Source: Marinobacter sp. X15-166B (lineage in GTDB: Bacteria > Pseudomonadota > Gammaproteobacteria > Pseudomonadales > Oleiphilaceae). From it: a stretch of DNA of 64,000 nt. A program made the position numbers and the translations under genes. Positions 16,214 through 24,461 of the stretch are shown one piece after another. The notes beneath the pieces were generated by a model that ran no database searches, was not told the origin of the DNA, and was given only the letters and a program-made list of their open reading frames with translations. Every line of letters begins with the position of its first letter. The stretch's first letter is position 1. The stretch lies in the NCBI RefSeq assembly GCF_001752365.1, contig NZ_MEIY01000001.1:2986820-3050819 (forward strand), in the 5' to 3' direction.

Positions 16214-16509
16214 TGTTGCTCCTGGGTGCTTAGTGCCCGGGCTTGCGCCTCGCAATCATCCACTTCTGATGCAATTTCGGCCATGCGGGCGTTGAGGGTG
16301 TTCAGTTTAACCGCGTACTGGTCAATCAGATCCAGCAGGTTGTCGTTCTTTTTCAAGGACGCCCGACTGGGGTGCCGCTCGGGAATTGCCAGCGGTTTCA
16401 CGTTCCCGCACACCAGGTAATCGGTGGCCTGTATATAGCGGGCTTTCCCGGAGCATGCGGACAACAGCGCCAGGCAAGTCAGTGCCAGCCCAATTCCGAT
16501 AGATTTCAT
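16210..16509 (-). CDS. Rz1-like outer-membrane spanin lipoprotein
   Basis: A 99-residue lipoprotein with a signal peptide and lipobox (LALLSACSGK). It overlaps the Rz-like gene in another frame for about 190 bases, the classic Rz/Rz1 (LysB/LysC) arrangement. Spanins fuse inner and outer membranes in the last step of lysis. The C-terminal half is helical (LLDLIDQYAVKLNTLNARMAEI), as expected for a partner of Rz. Confidence 0.85.
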   Translation of the reverse strand: MKSIGIGLALTCLALLSACSGKARYIQATDYLVCGNVKPLAIPERHPSRASLKKNDNLLDLIDQYAVKLNTLNARMAEIASEVDDCEAQARALSTQEQQ

Positions 16510-16792
16510 TCTCTTTCTCCAGAGTCGCCCGCTTTGCCCTTTCGGCGTCCAGCTTGGCTTCGAGGTCGGCTTCTACGCTTTCAATGTGCCAAATACGATC
16601 GGCCAGGCGATCGCGGGCCGCCACGACTTCAAAGAGTTTGTCTTTGGTGGCTTTGTGTTCCTGCTCTTTTCGATTCAGGGCGTCGGATGCGGACGCCAGT
16701 TCGGCGCTGGTTTTCATGTTGCGCTCGACGCTGCGCCAAAGTGCGCCGCTGAGTGCGATGACTACCAGGGCAATGACTAGATAGGCCTTCAT
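16322..16792 (-). CDS. Rz-like inner-membrane spanin
   Basis: A 156-residue protein with one N-terminal membrane segment (MKAYLVIALVVIALSGALW) and a long periplasmic coiled-coil, the LysB/Rz layout. I use the ATG at 16792, which overlaps the holin stop, because the longer frame upstream is only a shadow of holin and endolysin. Its 3' part contains the Rz1 start in another frame. It acts with Rz1 in outer-membrane disruption. Confidence 0.85.
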   Translation of the reverse strand: MKAYLVIALVVIALSGALWRSVERNMKTSAELASASDALNRKEQEHKATKDKLFEVVAARDRLADRIWHIESVEADLEAKLDAERAKRATLEKENEIYRNWAGTDLPGAVVRMLRESPLYTGHRLPGVRERETAGNSRAAPQSGVLEKERQPAGSD

Positions 16793-16998
16793 TCCTGCTT
16801 TCTCCCGCTGTTCACGTAGAAGCCAAACCAGGCGGCTGCGGCGGTCCAGATGACGTTGGCGTAAAACTGCTGCGTGGTGGTCGGGTCGGGCAAGGCGGTG
16901 TACCAGTGGTGGGTGTCGTAACAGATCCACCCATAGAGGATGACCAGCAGCCTCGGCACCACGCGCCAGGCGTCCAGCTTCTCGGGGGTCAGTTTCAC
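16789..16998 (-). CDS. Probable holin, small membrane protein
   Basis: A 69-residue protein with a GTG start at 16998. It has two hydrophobic segments (VVPRLLVILYGWICY and FYANVIWTAAAAWFGFYVN) joined by a polar turn, and a charged tail. It lies between endolysin and Rz and overlaps both by a few bases. That context suggests a class II-type holin that releases the endolysin. The sequence family itself I do not recognise. Confidence 0.7.
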   Translation of the reverse strand: MKLTPEKLDAWRVVPRLLVILYGWICYDTHHWYTALPDPTTTQQFYANVIWTAAAAWFGFYVNSGRKQE

Positions 16999-17798
16999 GC
17001 GGCACGCCTCAATTCGCTGTGGCGCTCGTATGCCAGCGCCATTTTCAGATCGTACTGATTGCGGCGGTAGGCAGGGCCGTTGTAACGGCGGGCAAATTCT
17101 TGCCAGTCACGGTTTTTCAGTGCGGCATGCAAGGCTTTATCTGACTTGATAAACCGGACGAAGGCGTCCATCTGGTGGCCCTCGCTGCGGTGCATCTGGT
17201 GGTAAAAATACAGTGCAGATTCATAGCCCAGCGCCTTCCAGTGGAAGCCCATAATCTGAAAAAGCCCCCAGCTTGCCGACTCGATCGCGGTGTCTTCGTG
17301 GATGGAGCAGGCGCGCCGTAGTCGGCGCCACTCGCCCTCGCCACCCAGATAGCCGCCGGGCTTCTGATTGACAAGCTGGGGGAAGTGTTCTTGGTTGTGC
17401 GCGCGCTCTGACGGCTGCAGGCGGCGGTACATTACGTGACGCTCAAACAAAATGACGGGCCGGCCGGATGGCAAAAACCCAGCGGCGCGGCTTTCCACTT
17501 CGGTCACGGCCTTGATTGCGGCCATTTGCACGCCCAGCTTACGGGCCGCGGCCCTGATGTCGGCTTCGGTGAGCGCTTTGCGGCCGATCTCGGAAGGCGT
17601 ACGGGGGTTTAGCGCGGCCAGAGTGGCGGGCCCGGCAATGCCGTCAACGAATATGCCGGCCTTTTTCTGGAAGCGAAGGACCGCTTGCTCGGTTTTATCG
17701 CCGAACCAGCCGTCAACTTCAACCGGGAACCCCTCGGCGGAAAGAAGCGATTGCAGCGATGCAACCGGCTGGCCTACATCTCCATTTTTCAAGATCAT
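16995..17798 (-). CDS. Endolysin: peptidoglycan-binding plus N-acetylmuramidase
   Basis: A 267-residue lysin. Residues 4-65 are a PG_binding_1 domain (GDVGQPVASLQSLL, then GWFGDKTEQAVLRFQ and GIAGPATLAAL). Residues 80-265 are an N-acetylmuramidase of the DUF3380 type, with the catalytic Glu in AVTEVES (E100 or E102), then ASWGLFQIMGFHW and RDWQEFARRYNGPAY. It has no signal peptide, so it needs a holin. It differs from P2 gpK in fold but fills the same place in the lysis cassette. Confidence 0.92.
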   Translation of the reverse strand: MILKNGDVGQPVASLQSLLSAEGFPVEVDGWFGDKTEQAVLRFQKKAGIFVDGIAGPATLAALNPRTPSEIGRKALTEADIRAAARKLGVQMAAIKAVTEVESRAAGFLPSGRPVILFERHVMYRRLQPSERAHNQEHFPQLVNQKPGGYLGGEGEWRRLRRACSIHEDTAIESASWGLFQIMGFHWKALGYESALYFYHQMHRSEGHQMDAFVRFIKSDKALHAALKNRDWQEFARRYNGPAYRRNQYDLKMALAYERHSELRRAA

Positions 17799-18214
17799 GC
17801 TGAGCCCTCAATCAATATTCCAACCAGGTGAAGCACCTCTGTCCGATAAACCAAAACAACACTGCTGATGCCCAGCAGCACCCAAATGGCCCCGGCGGCG
17901 AATGCGATTTTCCGGGACACGCTTTCCAGTCGCCCACCCAGAACCCGGATGGCCCCGGCGGTATCCTCGGCGGTCTTGTTCAGGGCGTCCACGGTGGATC
18001 GATTGTCGTCGTCCATGCGCTTGCGGAACGAATTCAGAGCTTCGTGGGTTTCACGGTGCGCGGTTTGTTGCTCTGTCCGGGCCTCCCTGAAATCACTGCG
18101 AATTTCTGTCACAGCGTGCTCCAGGCTTTGAACCCTGGGCTGCAGTCGCTCCAGATCGCGCAGCCTGGCCGCCCAATCTTGCGCGACCATGTCAACAAAG
18201 CGCTCGTCTTTCAT
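17795..18214 (-). CDS. Coiled-coil protein with C-terminal membrane anchor, lysis cassette
   Basis: A 139-residue protein starting MKDERFVDMVAQDW; a GGAGG lies just upstream, so I prefer the ATG at 18214 over an open Met seven codons earlier. Residues 15-100 are a long coiled-coil, followed by one hydrophobic segment (IAFAAGAIWVLLGISSVVLVY). This is a haemolysin XhlA-like layout. It overlaps the endolysin by four bases and occupies the place of the P2 holin Y, so it may be a holin, an antiholin or a lysis regulator. Confidence 0.65.
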   Translation of the reverse strand: MKDERFVDMVAQDWAARLRDLERLQPRVQSLEHAVTEIRSDFREARTEQQTAHRETHEALNSFRKRMDDDNRSTVDALNKTAEDTAGAIRVLGGRLESVSRKIAFAAGAIWVLLGISSVVLVYRTEVLHLVGILIEGSA

Positions 18215-18225
18215 GCTGCCTCCGG

Positions 18226-18432
18226 TCAGTCCCATAGTTGAACGCTGGTTTTCGTGGGTTGCGCGGCCACTTCTGGCAAGTGCACCCTGGTGCCCATGGG
18301 CAGTACTGGCCCGTGTTTGGCCAGGCCTGGGTTCGCCTCCAGCACCACTTCGGTGACGCCGTCGGTGTAGCCGTAATGCCGGTAGCAGATCAGGTCCACG
18401 GTGTCGCCCTGCAAGGCTCGGGTCTCACGCAT
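18226..18432 (-). CDS. X: Tail protein X (LysM-like)
   Basis: A 68-residue protein of the P2 gpX family, essentially one LysM-like domain (LQGDTVDLICYRHYG, then VLEANPGLAKHGPVLPMGTRVHLP). It is required for tail assembly. It is adjacent to L with a one-base overlap, the conserved order. Confidence 0.93.
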   Translation of the reverse strand: MRETRALQGDTVDLICYRHYGYTDGVTEVVLEANPGLAKHGPVLPMGTRVHLPEVAAQPTKTSVQLWD

Positions 18433-18896
18433 CAGATCAGCTCCACAACCGTGCGGCGGGTGCCGGTAAGATCGGCAATAGCCCAGCTGGCGTCGCGGCG
18501 GTAATCGTCGGCGATGGGTTCCATCGAATCGGCTTTGCCGTGACCTGCGTTGGTGCTGTCATAATCGCGGTACCGCTCAACCAGGTTGGCCTTGGCCATG
18601 CTCCACACCGCCCGCAAGTACAGGCGACTGAACGCGCCACTTGGTTGCCAGGGCGGAACAGGTACACCCTCAAGATTGGCAATGCCATCGGCGATCAGCG
18701 TTTGGCTCCAACCGGAAAGCTGGGAATTCACGTCGAAAACCGCCACTTCCAGGGCGTGCAGCGCCCGTTCATCGGTGACCGTGCTGTCCAGGCGCATGGC
18801 GTCTCGGAATTCACCCAGATTGATATCGGGAAAGAAGGGGGCGTTGGGTACAACAGCGGTATTTTCTGTTGCGCCGCCTGCGGCAATTAAACTCAT
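18432..18896 (-). CDS. L: Head completion protein L
   Basis: A 154-residue protein of the P2 gpL family, which plugs and completes DNA-filled heads. Typical parts are FFPDINLGEFRDAMRLD near the start, LYLRAVWSMAKANLVERYRDYD, and DDYRRDASWAIADLTG. It follows M after a 102-base gap that contains a large hairpin. Confidence 0.92.
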   Translation of the reverse strand: MSLIAAGGATENTAVVPNAPFFPDINLGEFRDAMRLDSTVTDERALHALEVAVFDVNSQLSGWSQTLIADGIANLEGVPVPPWQPSGAFSRLYLRAVWSMAKANLVERYRDYDSTNAGHGKADSMEPIADDYRRDASWAIADLTGTRRTVVELI

Positions 18897-18920
18897 ACTG
18901 CCTCCGGTGGAAGGCGGTGG

Positions 18921-18965
18921 ACGGGGCCGAAGAAAGAGCGCTATAAGCGCCGATCATGGCCCCGT
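18921..18965 (-). other. Long hairpin in the M-L gap
   Basis: ACGGGGCC (18921-18928) pairs perfectly with GGCCCCGT (18958-18965), and the loop itself carries a smaller palindrome around GCGCTATAAGCGC. It lies between M and L, where there is no other gap in the operon. There is no T run, so it is more likely an RNA processing or stability element than a terminator. Confidence 0.5.
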
Positions 18966-18998
18966 GCCGCCTGACGTCGGGGTGCGACTCGGGTCCGG

Positions 18999-19661
18999 CT
19001 ACTCGCCGGAATCTTTCAATTTTCGCTCAATGGTTTGAATGTCTTTTTTAACACCCACCCGCTCGTTCAGCTCAAGTGCCCGCTGCAGCGCCGTTAGCGC
19101 GTCAGCATCGTTGCCCTGATGGCGCAACAGATAGCCGTGGGCCTTGAACAGCTTGGCCTTTACCTGGTCTTGCATATCGGCGTCGGCGAACAGCTCAATC
19201 GCTCGGCAGATATGCTCTTGCAGGTCGTCGCTGGGGCTTTCATCGCTCAGTTGGCGCAAGGCGTATTCGGCGACTTCCTCAGCGGCCAGTGTGGCCGTGG
19301 TGCGGGCGTATTTGTCGGGTGTTTCAATGCCGTGCTGGATTGCGTACTCGGCAATGTCCAGGCCGGTTTTGAGGTCGCCGATATCCAGGTACCACACCAT
19401 CAGCGTTACCAGCACGTCATCCTGCTGGCCGGTGCCGGCCTCCAGAACGCCCTGAACATAGCTTTCGTACCTCGGCAGCATGTCGCGCTTCGCTTCAATC
19501 TTGCGCTCGATGCTTTGGATGTCGTGCAGGGCGCGAACATCCTCCACCAGGGAAATGCGGTGCAATTCGTGGGACTGCCCCTGAGGGCGGTCCGGCGTAG
19601 CCGTTGCCGCCTCGCGGGCGGCTCGGACACGCAAGAAGTGTTTTCTTGCTGGGTTGGTCAT
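18999..19661 (-). CDS. M: Terminase small subunit M
   Basis: A 220-residue protein of the P2 gpM family, which recognises cos and starts packaging. I start at MTNPARKHFLRVRAA (ATG 19661), with GGAGGC a few bases before it, rather than at the longer open frame. Other typical segments are MLPRYESYVQGVLEAGTGQQDDVLVTLMVWYLDIGD-like in order. It lies between N and L. Confidence 0.92.
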   Translation of the reverse strand: MTNPARKHFLRVRAAREAATATPDRPQGQSHELHRISLVEDVRALHDIQSIERKIEAKRDMLPRYESYVQGVLEAGTGQQDDVLVTLMVWYLDIGDLKTGLDIAEYAIQHGIETPDKYARTTATLAAEEVAEYALRQLSDESPSDDLQEHICRAIELFADADMQDQVKAKLFKAHGYLLRHQGNDADALTALQRALELNERVGVKKDIQTIERKLKDSGE

Positions 19662-19671
19662 GATGCCTCCG

Positions 19672-20676
19672 TTACACCGGCTTGATGTTTTCAATCACGC
19701 AGCCGGCACCGAAATCTTCAACCACGTAGGCTTCGTTGGAAGACTCGAAGTTTTCAATGCGGTTACGGCGTGGATTGTCGATCACCTGGCGGCGGCGCGA
19801 TCCGGTCTGGTAATAAATGGACAGGTTGTCACGGGGGGTGATCATGATAGTTCCGGCAGGGATGAATGGCACGGATACCGCCTGGAGCCCGCCCATGCGC
19901 TTCTGAGAAACAATCAGGTCGGCTGCTGCCTTTTCGCTTGGCGTCTGGTTCTCGTTAATCAACGGGAAGTACTTGTCTTCAAGCAGAGTGCGGCCGATCA
20001 GCACGACCAGGTCCGGGCTCTCACGGTGCCAAGGGTCGATCAGGTTGTTGACCGCGTTGTAAACCAGGGCGTCCAGGTTCTTATAGTCGCCGGCTGCGCC
20101 GACCGTCACTTCGCCCGATGCGCCAACGACTTCGGCCATGACCCGCTCGGGCGCGGTGGTGCGGTAATGCTCCAGCCAGCCGATGTTCACATCCTGCAGA
20201 AACGGGTTGGTGGTGCGGTTGGTTTCGGCCGCGGCACTGGTGCCGTTAAAGCCAATCATGATGCGGTCAAGCGCCTGCTGGCGAATAATGGCATCACGCA
20301 CCAGGGCTTGAAAGTTGGGGAACTTCGCCCAGGCGTCAATTTTGGAGTAGGGCAGCGCGGTGTCAAACTCGGTCAGGAAGCACTCATACCCGTTGCTGCC
20401 CAGGTCGCTGACATCGCGGGGCGTACGGTCTTTAGACGATACGTCGGTACGGCCGGCAATGCTGCCAACGCCCAGGCCGATTTTCTCGCCCTTGATCTCA
20501 TCCACGCCAACCAGGTTGATGCTCTGTAGGAAAGCGCTGGACTCTTGGATGCGGTTTTCAAGCGTTTGCTGTACGGACGGGGTAACCGCGAAGGCTTCCG
20601 CCGGGTTGTCAACGCCGTTCAGTTGTGCAATCTGCTGCCGCAGTTGGTTAAACAATACTCGTGATTCAGTGCGCAT
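19672..20676 (-). CDS. N: Major capsid protein N
   Basis: A 334-residue HK97-fold capsid protein of the P2 gpN family. It shows the N-terminal helix cleaved in P2 (TESRVLFNQLRQQIAQLNGV), the MIGFNGTSAAAETNR segment, DALVYNAVNNLIDPWHR and the C-terminal IENFESSNEAYVVEDFG. Length is close to P2 N (357). It follows the scaffold gene O. Confidence 0.94.
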   Translation of the reverse strand: MRTESRVLFNQLRQQIAQLNGVDNPAEAFAVTPSVQQTLENRIQESSAFLQSINLVGVDEIKGEKIGLGVGSIAGRTDVSSKDRTPRDVSDLGSNGYECFLTEFDTALPYSKIDAWAKFPNFQALVRDAIIRQQALDRIMIGFNGTSAAAETNRTTNPFLQDVNIGWLEHYRTTAPERVMAEVVGASGEVTVGAAGDYKNLDALVYNAVNNLIDPWHRESPDLVVLIGRTLLEDKYFPLINENQTPSEKAAADLIVSQKRMGGLQAVSVPFIPAGTIMITPRDNLSIYYQTGSRRRQVIDNPRRNRIENFESSNEAYVVEDFGAGCVIENIKPV

Positions 20677-20689
20677 GATGGTGCGTTCC

Positions 20690-21505
20690 TCAGCAGTCGG
20701 TCAGGATGGTGTTATCGCCGCCGGACGCCGGTTGGCGTTGGCTGTGATCGTGGGGGCTGGTTTCCAGTTCGGCCTGCAAGCTGTCAAAGCTTTGCTTCAG
20801 GGCGTCGTGCGCCTGCTTCAGCTGGCTGTACTCGCTTTGCATTTCATCCATCGAGCTGCGCAGCTGCTGCCCGTCGGTCACGAACAATTCGAGGGTTTTC
20901 TCCAAGTCGGCGCGAAAGTCACCGAACTTGGCGGCGCTGGTGTCGCGGTGCTTGGTGAACAGGGCCTTCACTTTGGTGAACAGCGTGTCAGCTCCGGCGT
21001 CGTCGGCAGGAGCTTCAGCGAAGTCCAGCTCGGCTTCCAGCGCTTCAGAGAACAGGTTTTCAGGACGCTGCTTGCGGGCGGTCAGCGGGCTGTTCGCAGC
21101 GGCGCTGCTGAACTGCAGCATCTCGGTGCCCAGCGATGCGGGCGAGTCGGTGACAGCCAGGCCAACCATGTAGGCTTCGCCGGAAGAGGCAAAATCGGGG
21201 TCAACTTCAATCGAGGTGTAGATCTTCTGGCGATCTTTCGACATCTGAATCAGATCGTCGGTGGGATCGATCTCTGCGTAGAGCTCCAGCTTTCCGTCCG
21301 CATTTTCGCGGGCTTCCAGCGCGGTAACATCGCCGAACGCCTTGAACGGGCCGTCTGGCAACATGCCGCGAAAGTGCTCAAGCCAGATACGGGCGCCGTA
21401 CGTTGCGGGGTTGAAATTGGCAGCCATCTGCTCAATCCACACCCGGCTGATGGCGCGACCATCGGTTGTTGCTCCCTCTGTCGCGACTCGGAATTTCTTT
21501 TTCAT
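20690..21505 (-). CDS. O: Capsid scaffold and protease O
   Basis: A 271-residue protein of the P2 gpO family, both head protease and scaffold. The N-terminal protease part contains ARIWLEHFRG (His) and YTSIEVDPDFASSGEAYMVGLAVTDSPASLGTE (Ser), matching the P2 catalytic triad region. The C-terminal part is a coiled-coil scaffold (EYSQLKQAHDALKQSFDSLQ). It is the first gene of the leftward O-N-M-L-X-lysis-R-S operon, divergent from P. Confidence 0.93.
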   Translation of the reverse strand: MKKKFRVATEGATTDGRAISRVWIEQMAANFNPATYGARIWLEHFRGMLPDGPFKAFGDVTALEARENADGKLELYAEIDPTDDLIQMSKDRQKIYTSIEVDPDFASSGEAYMVGLAVTDSPASLGTEMLQFSSAAANSPLTARKQRPENLFSEALEAELDFAEAPADDAGADTLFTKVKALFTKHRDTSAAKFGDFRADLEKTLELFVTDGQQLRSSMDEMQSEYSQLKQAHDALKQSFDSLQAELETSPHDHSQRQPASGGDNTILTDC

Positions 21506-21597
21506 CTTGCCACTCCCGTGCTTTGTGGGCGATTCTGTAGGTTCTCTTCAGTGGCACCAGATTCACGCCCCAGCCGCCCAATGCCAACAATCGGCAG

Positions 21598-21618
21598 TTG
21601 TGCCGTCGCTCCCCACAA
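21598..21618. promoter_or_regulatory. Late-promoter activator dyad between O and P
   Basis: TTGT-N13-ACAA in the divergent O-P gap, centred 103 bases from the O start and 56 from the P start. It is the only such dyad in the gap, so it may serve both directions, whereas P2 has separate O and P promoters. Confidence 0.7.
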
Positions 21619-21663
21619 AACAAACCACGCCTTTGCCGCGCGCGTAGCCATTACGCTGGCTGC

Positions 21664-23427
21664 ATGGATAAAACAGTCGAGTCGGATTACAGAGAACATT
21701 TCGTCGAGGCTCGCACCCTGTACTGGATGGGGTGGCGAGCCGTGCGCATTTGTGAGCGCCTGGGGATCAGCACCCAGCTGTTCCACGCGTGGAAAAAGCG
21801 GTTTAACTGGGACGACGCCGGGCCCATTCAGCGGGTGGAAAGCTCCCTTGAAGCGCGCATGGTGCGGCTCATCTTCAAGGATGAGAAAGAGGGCAAGGAC
21901 TTCAAAGAGATTGATCTGCTGGGGCGCCAGATTGAACGCCTGGCCAGGGTGCACAAGTACAGCGACACCGGCCGCGAGTCTGACCTGAACCCGAACATCA
22001 TCGAGCGCAACAAAGCGCCTCGCAAAGCGAAGAACGACATTGGTGAAGAAGGTCTGGAGCTGATCACCAGCGCGTTTGAAGAGTCCCTGTTCGATTACCA
22101 GCACGCGTGGAAAGTGGCGGGACTGACCCATCGCATCAGGAACATTCTGAAAAGCCGGCAGATCGGTGCCACCTGGTACTTTGCCCGCGAAGCGATTGTC
22201 GATGCCTTTCACACTGGCAAAAACAAAATCTTTCTCAGTGCGTCCAAGGCCCAGGCGCATATTTTCCGGCAGTACATCGTGCAGTTCATCAAAGACACTT
22301 GCGACGTGGAGCTGAAAGGCGACCCGCTCGTTTTGCCCAACGGTGCCACTTTGTATTTCCTCGGCACCAACGCCCGCACGGCGCAGGGTTACCACGGCGA
22401 TTTGTACATGGATGAGTATTTCTGGATCCACGACTTCCAGCAGTTCCGGAAAGTGGCGTCTGGAATGGCCATGCACAAGAAGTGGAGCCAGACCTACTTT
22501 TCGACGCCATCGGCCATCACCCACGATGCGCACCCGTTCTGGACCGGCGACCTGTTCAACCGGCGGCGGGCAAAAGACAAGCGGATCATCGTGGACACCT
22601 CGCACGCGGCATTGGCCGGGGGCCTGGCATGTGAGGATGGCCAGTGGCGTCAAATCGTCACGATTGAAGACGCGATGGCCGGCGGGTGCGACCTGTTCGA
22701 CATTGACCAGCTACGGCTGGAATTCTCCGATGATGAGTTTGCCAACCTGCTGATGTGCCAGTTTGTTGACGACACCCATGCCGTGTTCCCCTTGGTGAAA
22801 CTGCAGCAGTGCATGGTCGACAGCTGGATTGCATGGCGCGACCTGAAGCCGTATACCGACCGGCCGCTGGGCAATAGCCCGGTGTGGATCGGTTATGACC
22901 CGTCTGGATCCGGCGAGAATAGCGACGGCGCGGGACTCGCGGTGATATCGCCTTCCAAGTCAGTCGCCAAGCCGCATCGCGTTATCGAAAAGATACGCCT
23001 GCGTGGGCTGGACTATGAGCAGCAGGCCGAAGAGATTCGCAAACTGACGCACCGCTATAACGTCGAGTTTATCGGCATCGACTCGACAGGCCTGGGTGAG
23101 GCGGTCGCTGAGCTCGTCGAGAAGTTCTTCCCGGCCGTTACTCGGTTTCACTATTCGCTGGACGTGAAAGCGCGGCTGGTACTAAAAACCCAGAACCTGA
23201 TTGATCGTGGCCGACTGCAGTTTGATTCGGGCGACACCGATATTGCGCAAAGCTTCATGGCGATCCGGCGCGTGATGACGGACTCCCAAAAGAATATAAC
23301 CTACGCCGCCGGGCGCGGTGGCGATGTTGGTCACTCCGATATTGCCTGGGCAATTATGCACGCCCTGGCGAATGAACCCCTAGAAGGCCCGACGCAACAC
23401 GGCGGCAGCATGATGGAGATTTACTGA
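21664..23427 (+). CDS. P: Terminase large subunit P
   Basis: The 587-residue packaging motor and nuclease of P2 gpP type. I start at MDKTVESDYREHF (ATG 21664). A helix-turn-helix (RAVRICERLGISTQLFHAW) is at residues 26-45. The ATPase has a deviant Walker A (SRQIGATW, 164-171) and Walker B (LYMDE, 247-251). The C-terminal nuclease has the acidic GYDPSGSGENSDGAG and IDSTGLGEAV motifs. It overlaps Q as TGATG. Confidence 0.94.
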   Translation: MDKTVESDYREHFVEARTLYWMGWRAVRICERLGISTQLFHAWKKRFNWDDAGPIQRVESSLEARMVRLIFKDEKEGKDFKEIDLLGRQIERLARVHKYSDTGRESDLNPNIIERNKAPRKAKNDIGEEGLELITSAFEESLFDYQHAWKVAGLTHRIRNILKSRQIGATWYFAREAIVDAFHTGKNKIFLSASKAQAHIFRQYIVQFIKDTCDVELKGDPLVLPNGATLYFLGTNARTAQGYHGDLYMDEYFWIHDFQQFRKVASGMAMHKKWSQTYFSTPSAITHDAHPFWTGDLFNRRRAKDKRIIVDTSHAALAGGLACEDGQWRQIVTIEDAMAGGCDLFDIDQLRLEFSDDEFANLLMCQFVDDTHAVFPLVKLQQCMVDSWIAWRDLKPYTDRPLGNSPVWIGYDPSGSGENSDGAGLAVISPSKSVAKPHRVIEKIRLRGLDYEQQAEEIRKLTHRYNVEFIGIDSTGLGEAVAELVEKFFPAVTRFHYSLDVKARLVLKTQNLIDRGRLQFDSGDTDIAQSFMAIRRVMTDSQKNITYAAGRGGDVGHSDIAWAIMHALANEPLEGPTQHGGSMMEIY

Positions 23428-24416
23428 TGAGCAATGGCAGTTTTGAAGCGTTCACCTTTGGCGAGCCGACCCCGGTGATGGACCGGTACGAAATGCTGTA
23501 TACCGGCTGCTGGATGGCTGGGCAGGATTACTACGAACCGCCGATCGACCTGGGGGCCCTGTCCAAATCTTACCGGGCAACCGCGCACCACGGCAGCGCA
23601 TTGCAGGTGAAGCGCAACATATTGGTGAAAACATTCCAACCCACCAAGTACCTGAGCCGGCAAGACTTCTCCCGCATGGCGCTGGACTACCTGGTGTTCG
23701 GCAACCTGTACGGGGAAATGCTGGAAAATAGAATGGGCGGGCTGGTGAAGATCAAGCCAGTGCTGGCCAAGTACTGTCGGCGCGGACTGAAAGAGGGCTC
23801 CTACTGGTGGGTGCACAACTGGCTGCAGCCAGAAGAGTTTAAAGCCGGAAGCATCATCCACCTGATGGAGCCCGATCTTGACCAGGAGCTGTATGGCGTT
23901 CCCGATTATCTCGGCTCTTTGCAAAGCACCTGGCTGAACGAAAGCGCCACCCTGTTCAGAAGAAGGTACTATCAGAACGGCAGCCATGCAGGCTTCATCA
24001 TGTACATGACCGATGCGGCCCAGCAGCAAGGCGACATCGATGAGCTGCGCACCGCGCTGCGAAACAGCAAGGGCCCGGGCAACTTCAAGAACCTGTTCAT
24101 GTACGCGCCGAATGGCAAAAAGGATGGGCTGCAGGTAATACCGGTCAGCGAGGTAGCCGCCAAAGATGATTTCTGGAACATCAAAAACGCCACCCGTGAC
24201 GACCAGCTGGCCGGACATCGAGTGCCGCCACAGTTGATGGGTATCATCCCCACCAACTCCAGCGGGTTCGGAGATGCAGAGAAAGCGGCGCGAGTGTTTG
24301 CCGCCAACGAGCTGGAGCCCCTGCAAGAACGAATGCTGGAAATGAACGACATCGCGGGACGGGAAGTCCTGAAGTTTAAACCCTACACCCTAGGTGAGAA
24401 TCTGCCAGGGTCGTGA
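23427..24416 (+). CDS. Q: Portal protein Q
   Basis: A 329-residue portal of the P2 gpQ family, the dodecameric ring through which DNA enters the head. Typical segments are MLYTGCWMAGQDYYEPPID, the SYRATAHHGSALQVKRN stretch, DYLVFGNLYGE and RVPPQLMGIIPTNSSGFGDAEKAA. It ends the rightward P-Q operon and is followed by a strong terminator. Confidence 0.94.
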   Translation: MSNGSFEAFTFGEPTPVMDRYEMLYTGCWMAGQDYYEPPIDLGALSKSYRATAHHGSALQVKRNILVKTFQPTKYLSRQDFSRMALDYLVFGNLYGEMLENRMGGLVKIKPVLAKYCRRGLKEGSYWWVHNWLQPEEFKAGSIIHLMEPDLDQELYGVPDYLGSLQSTWLNESATLFRRRYYQNGSHAGFIMYMTDAAQQQGDIDELRTALRNSKGPGNFKNLFMYAPNGKKDGLQVIPVSEVAAKDDFWNIKNATRDDQLAGHRVPPQLMGIIPTNSSGFGDAEKAARVFAANELEPLQERMLEMNDIAGREVLKFKPYTLGENLPGS

Positions 24417-24438
24417 CCACCGAATAGCGTCAGCCTTT

Positions 24439-24461
24439 GCCCGCCCAGTGCGGGCTTTTTT
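24439..24461 (+). terminator. Terminator after P-Q
   Basis: GCCCGC and GCGGGC form a 6-bp GC stem around a 5-base loop, followed by six T residues, 22 bases after the Q stop. Confidence 0.85.

Noticed and set aside
20360-21988. 542-codon plus-strand frame
   Set aside because: Shadow of the N and O genes and of terminase P; low-complexity Arg/Ser/Gly composition and no family.
21502-22653. 383-codon minus-strand frame
   Set aside because: Antisense shadow of terminase P, which has clear ATPase and nuclease motifs.
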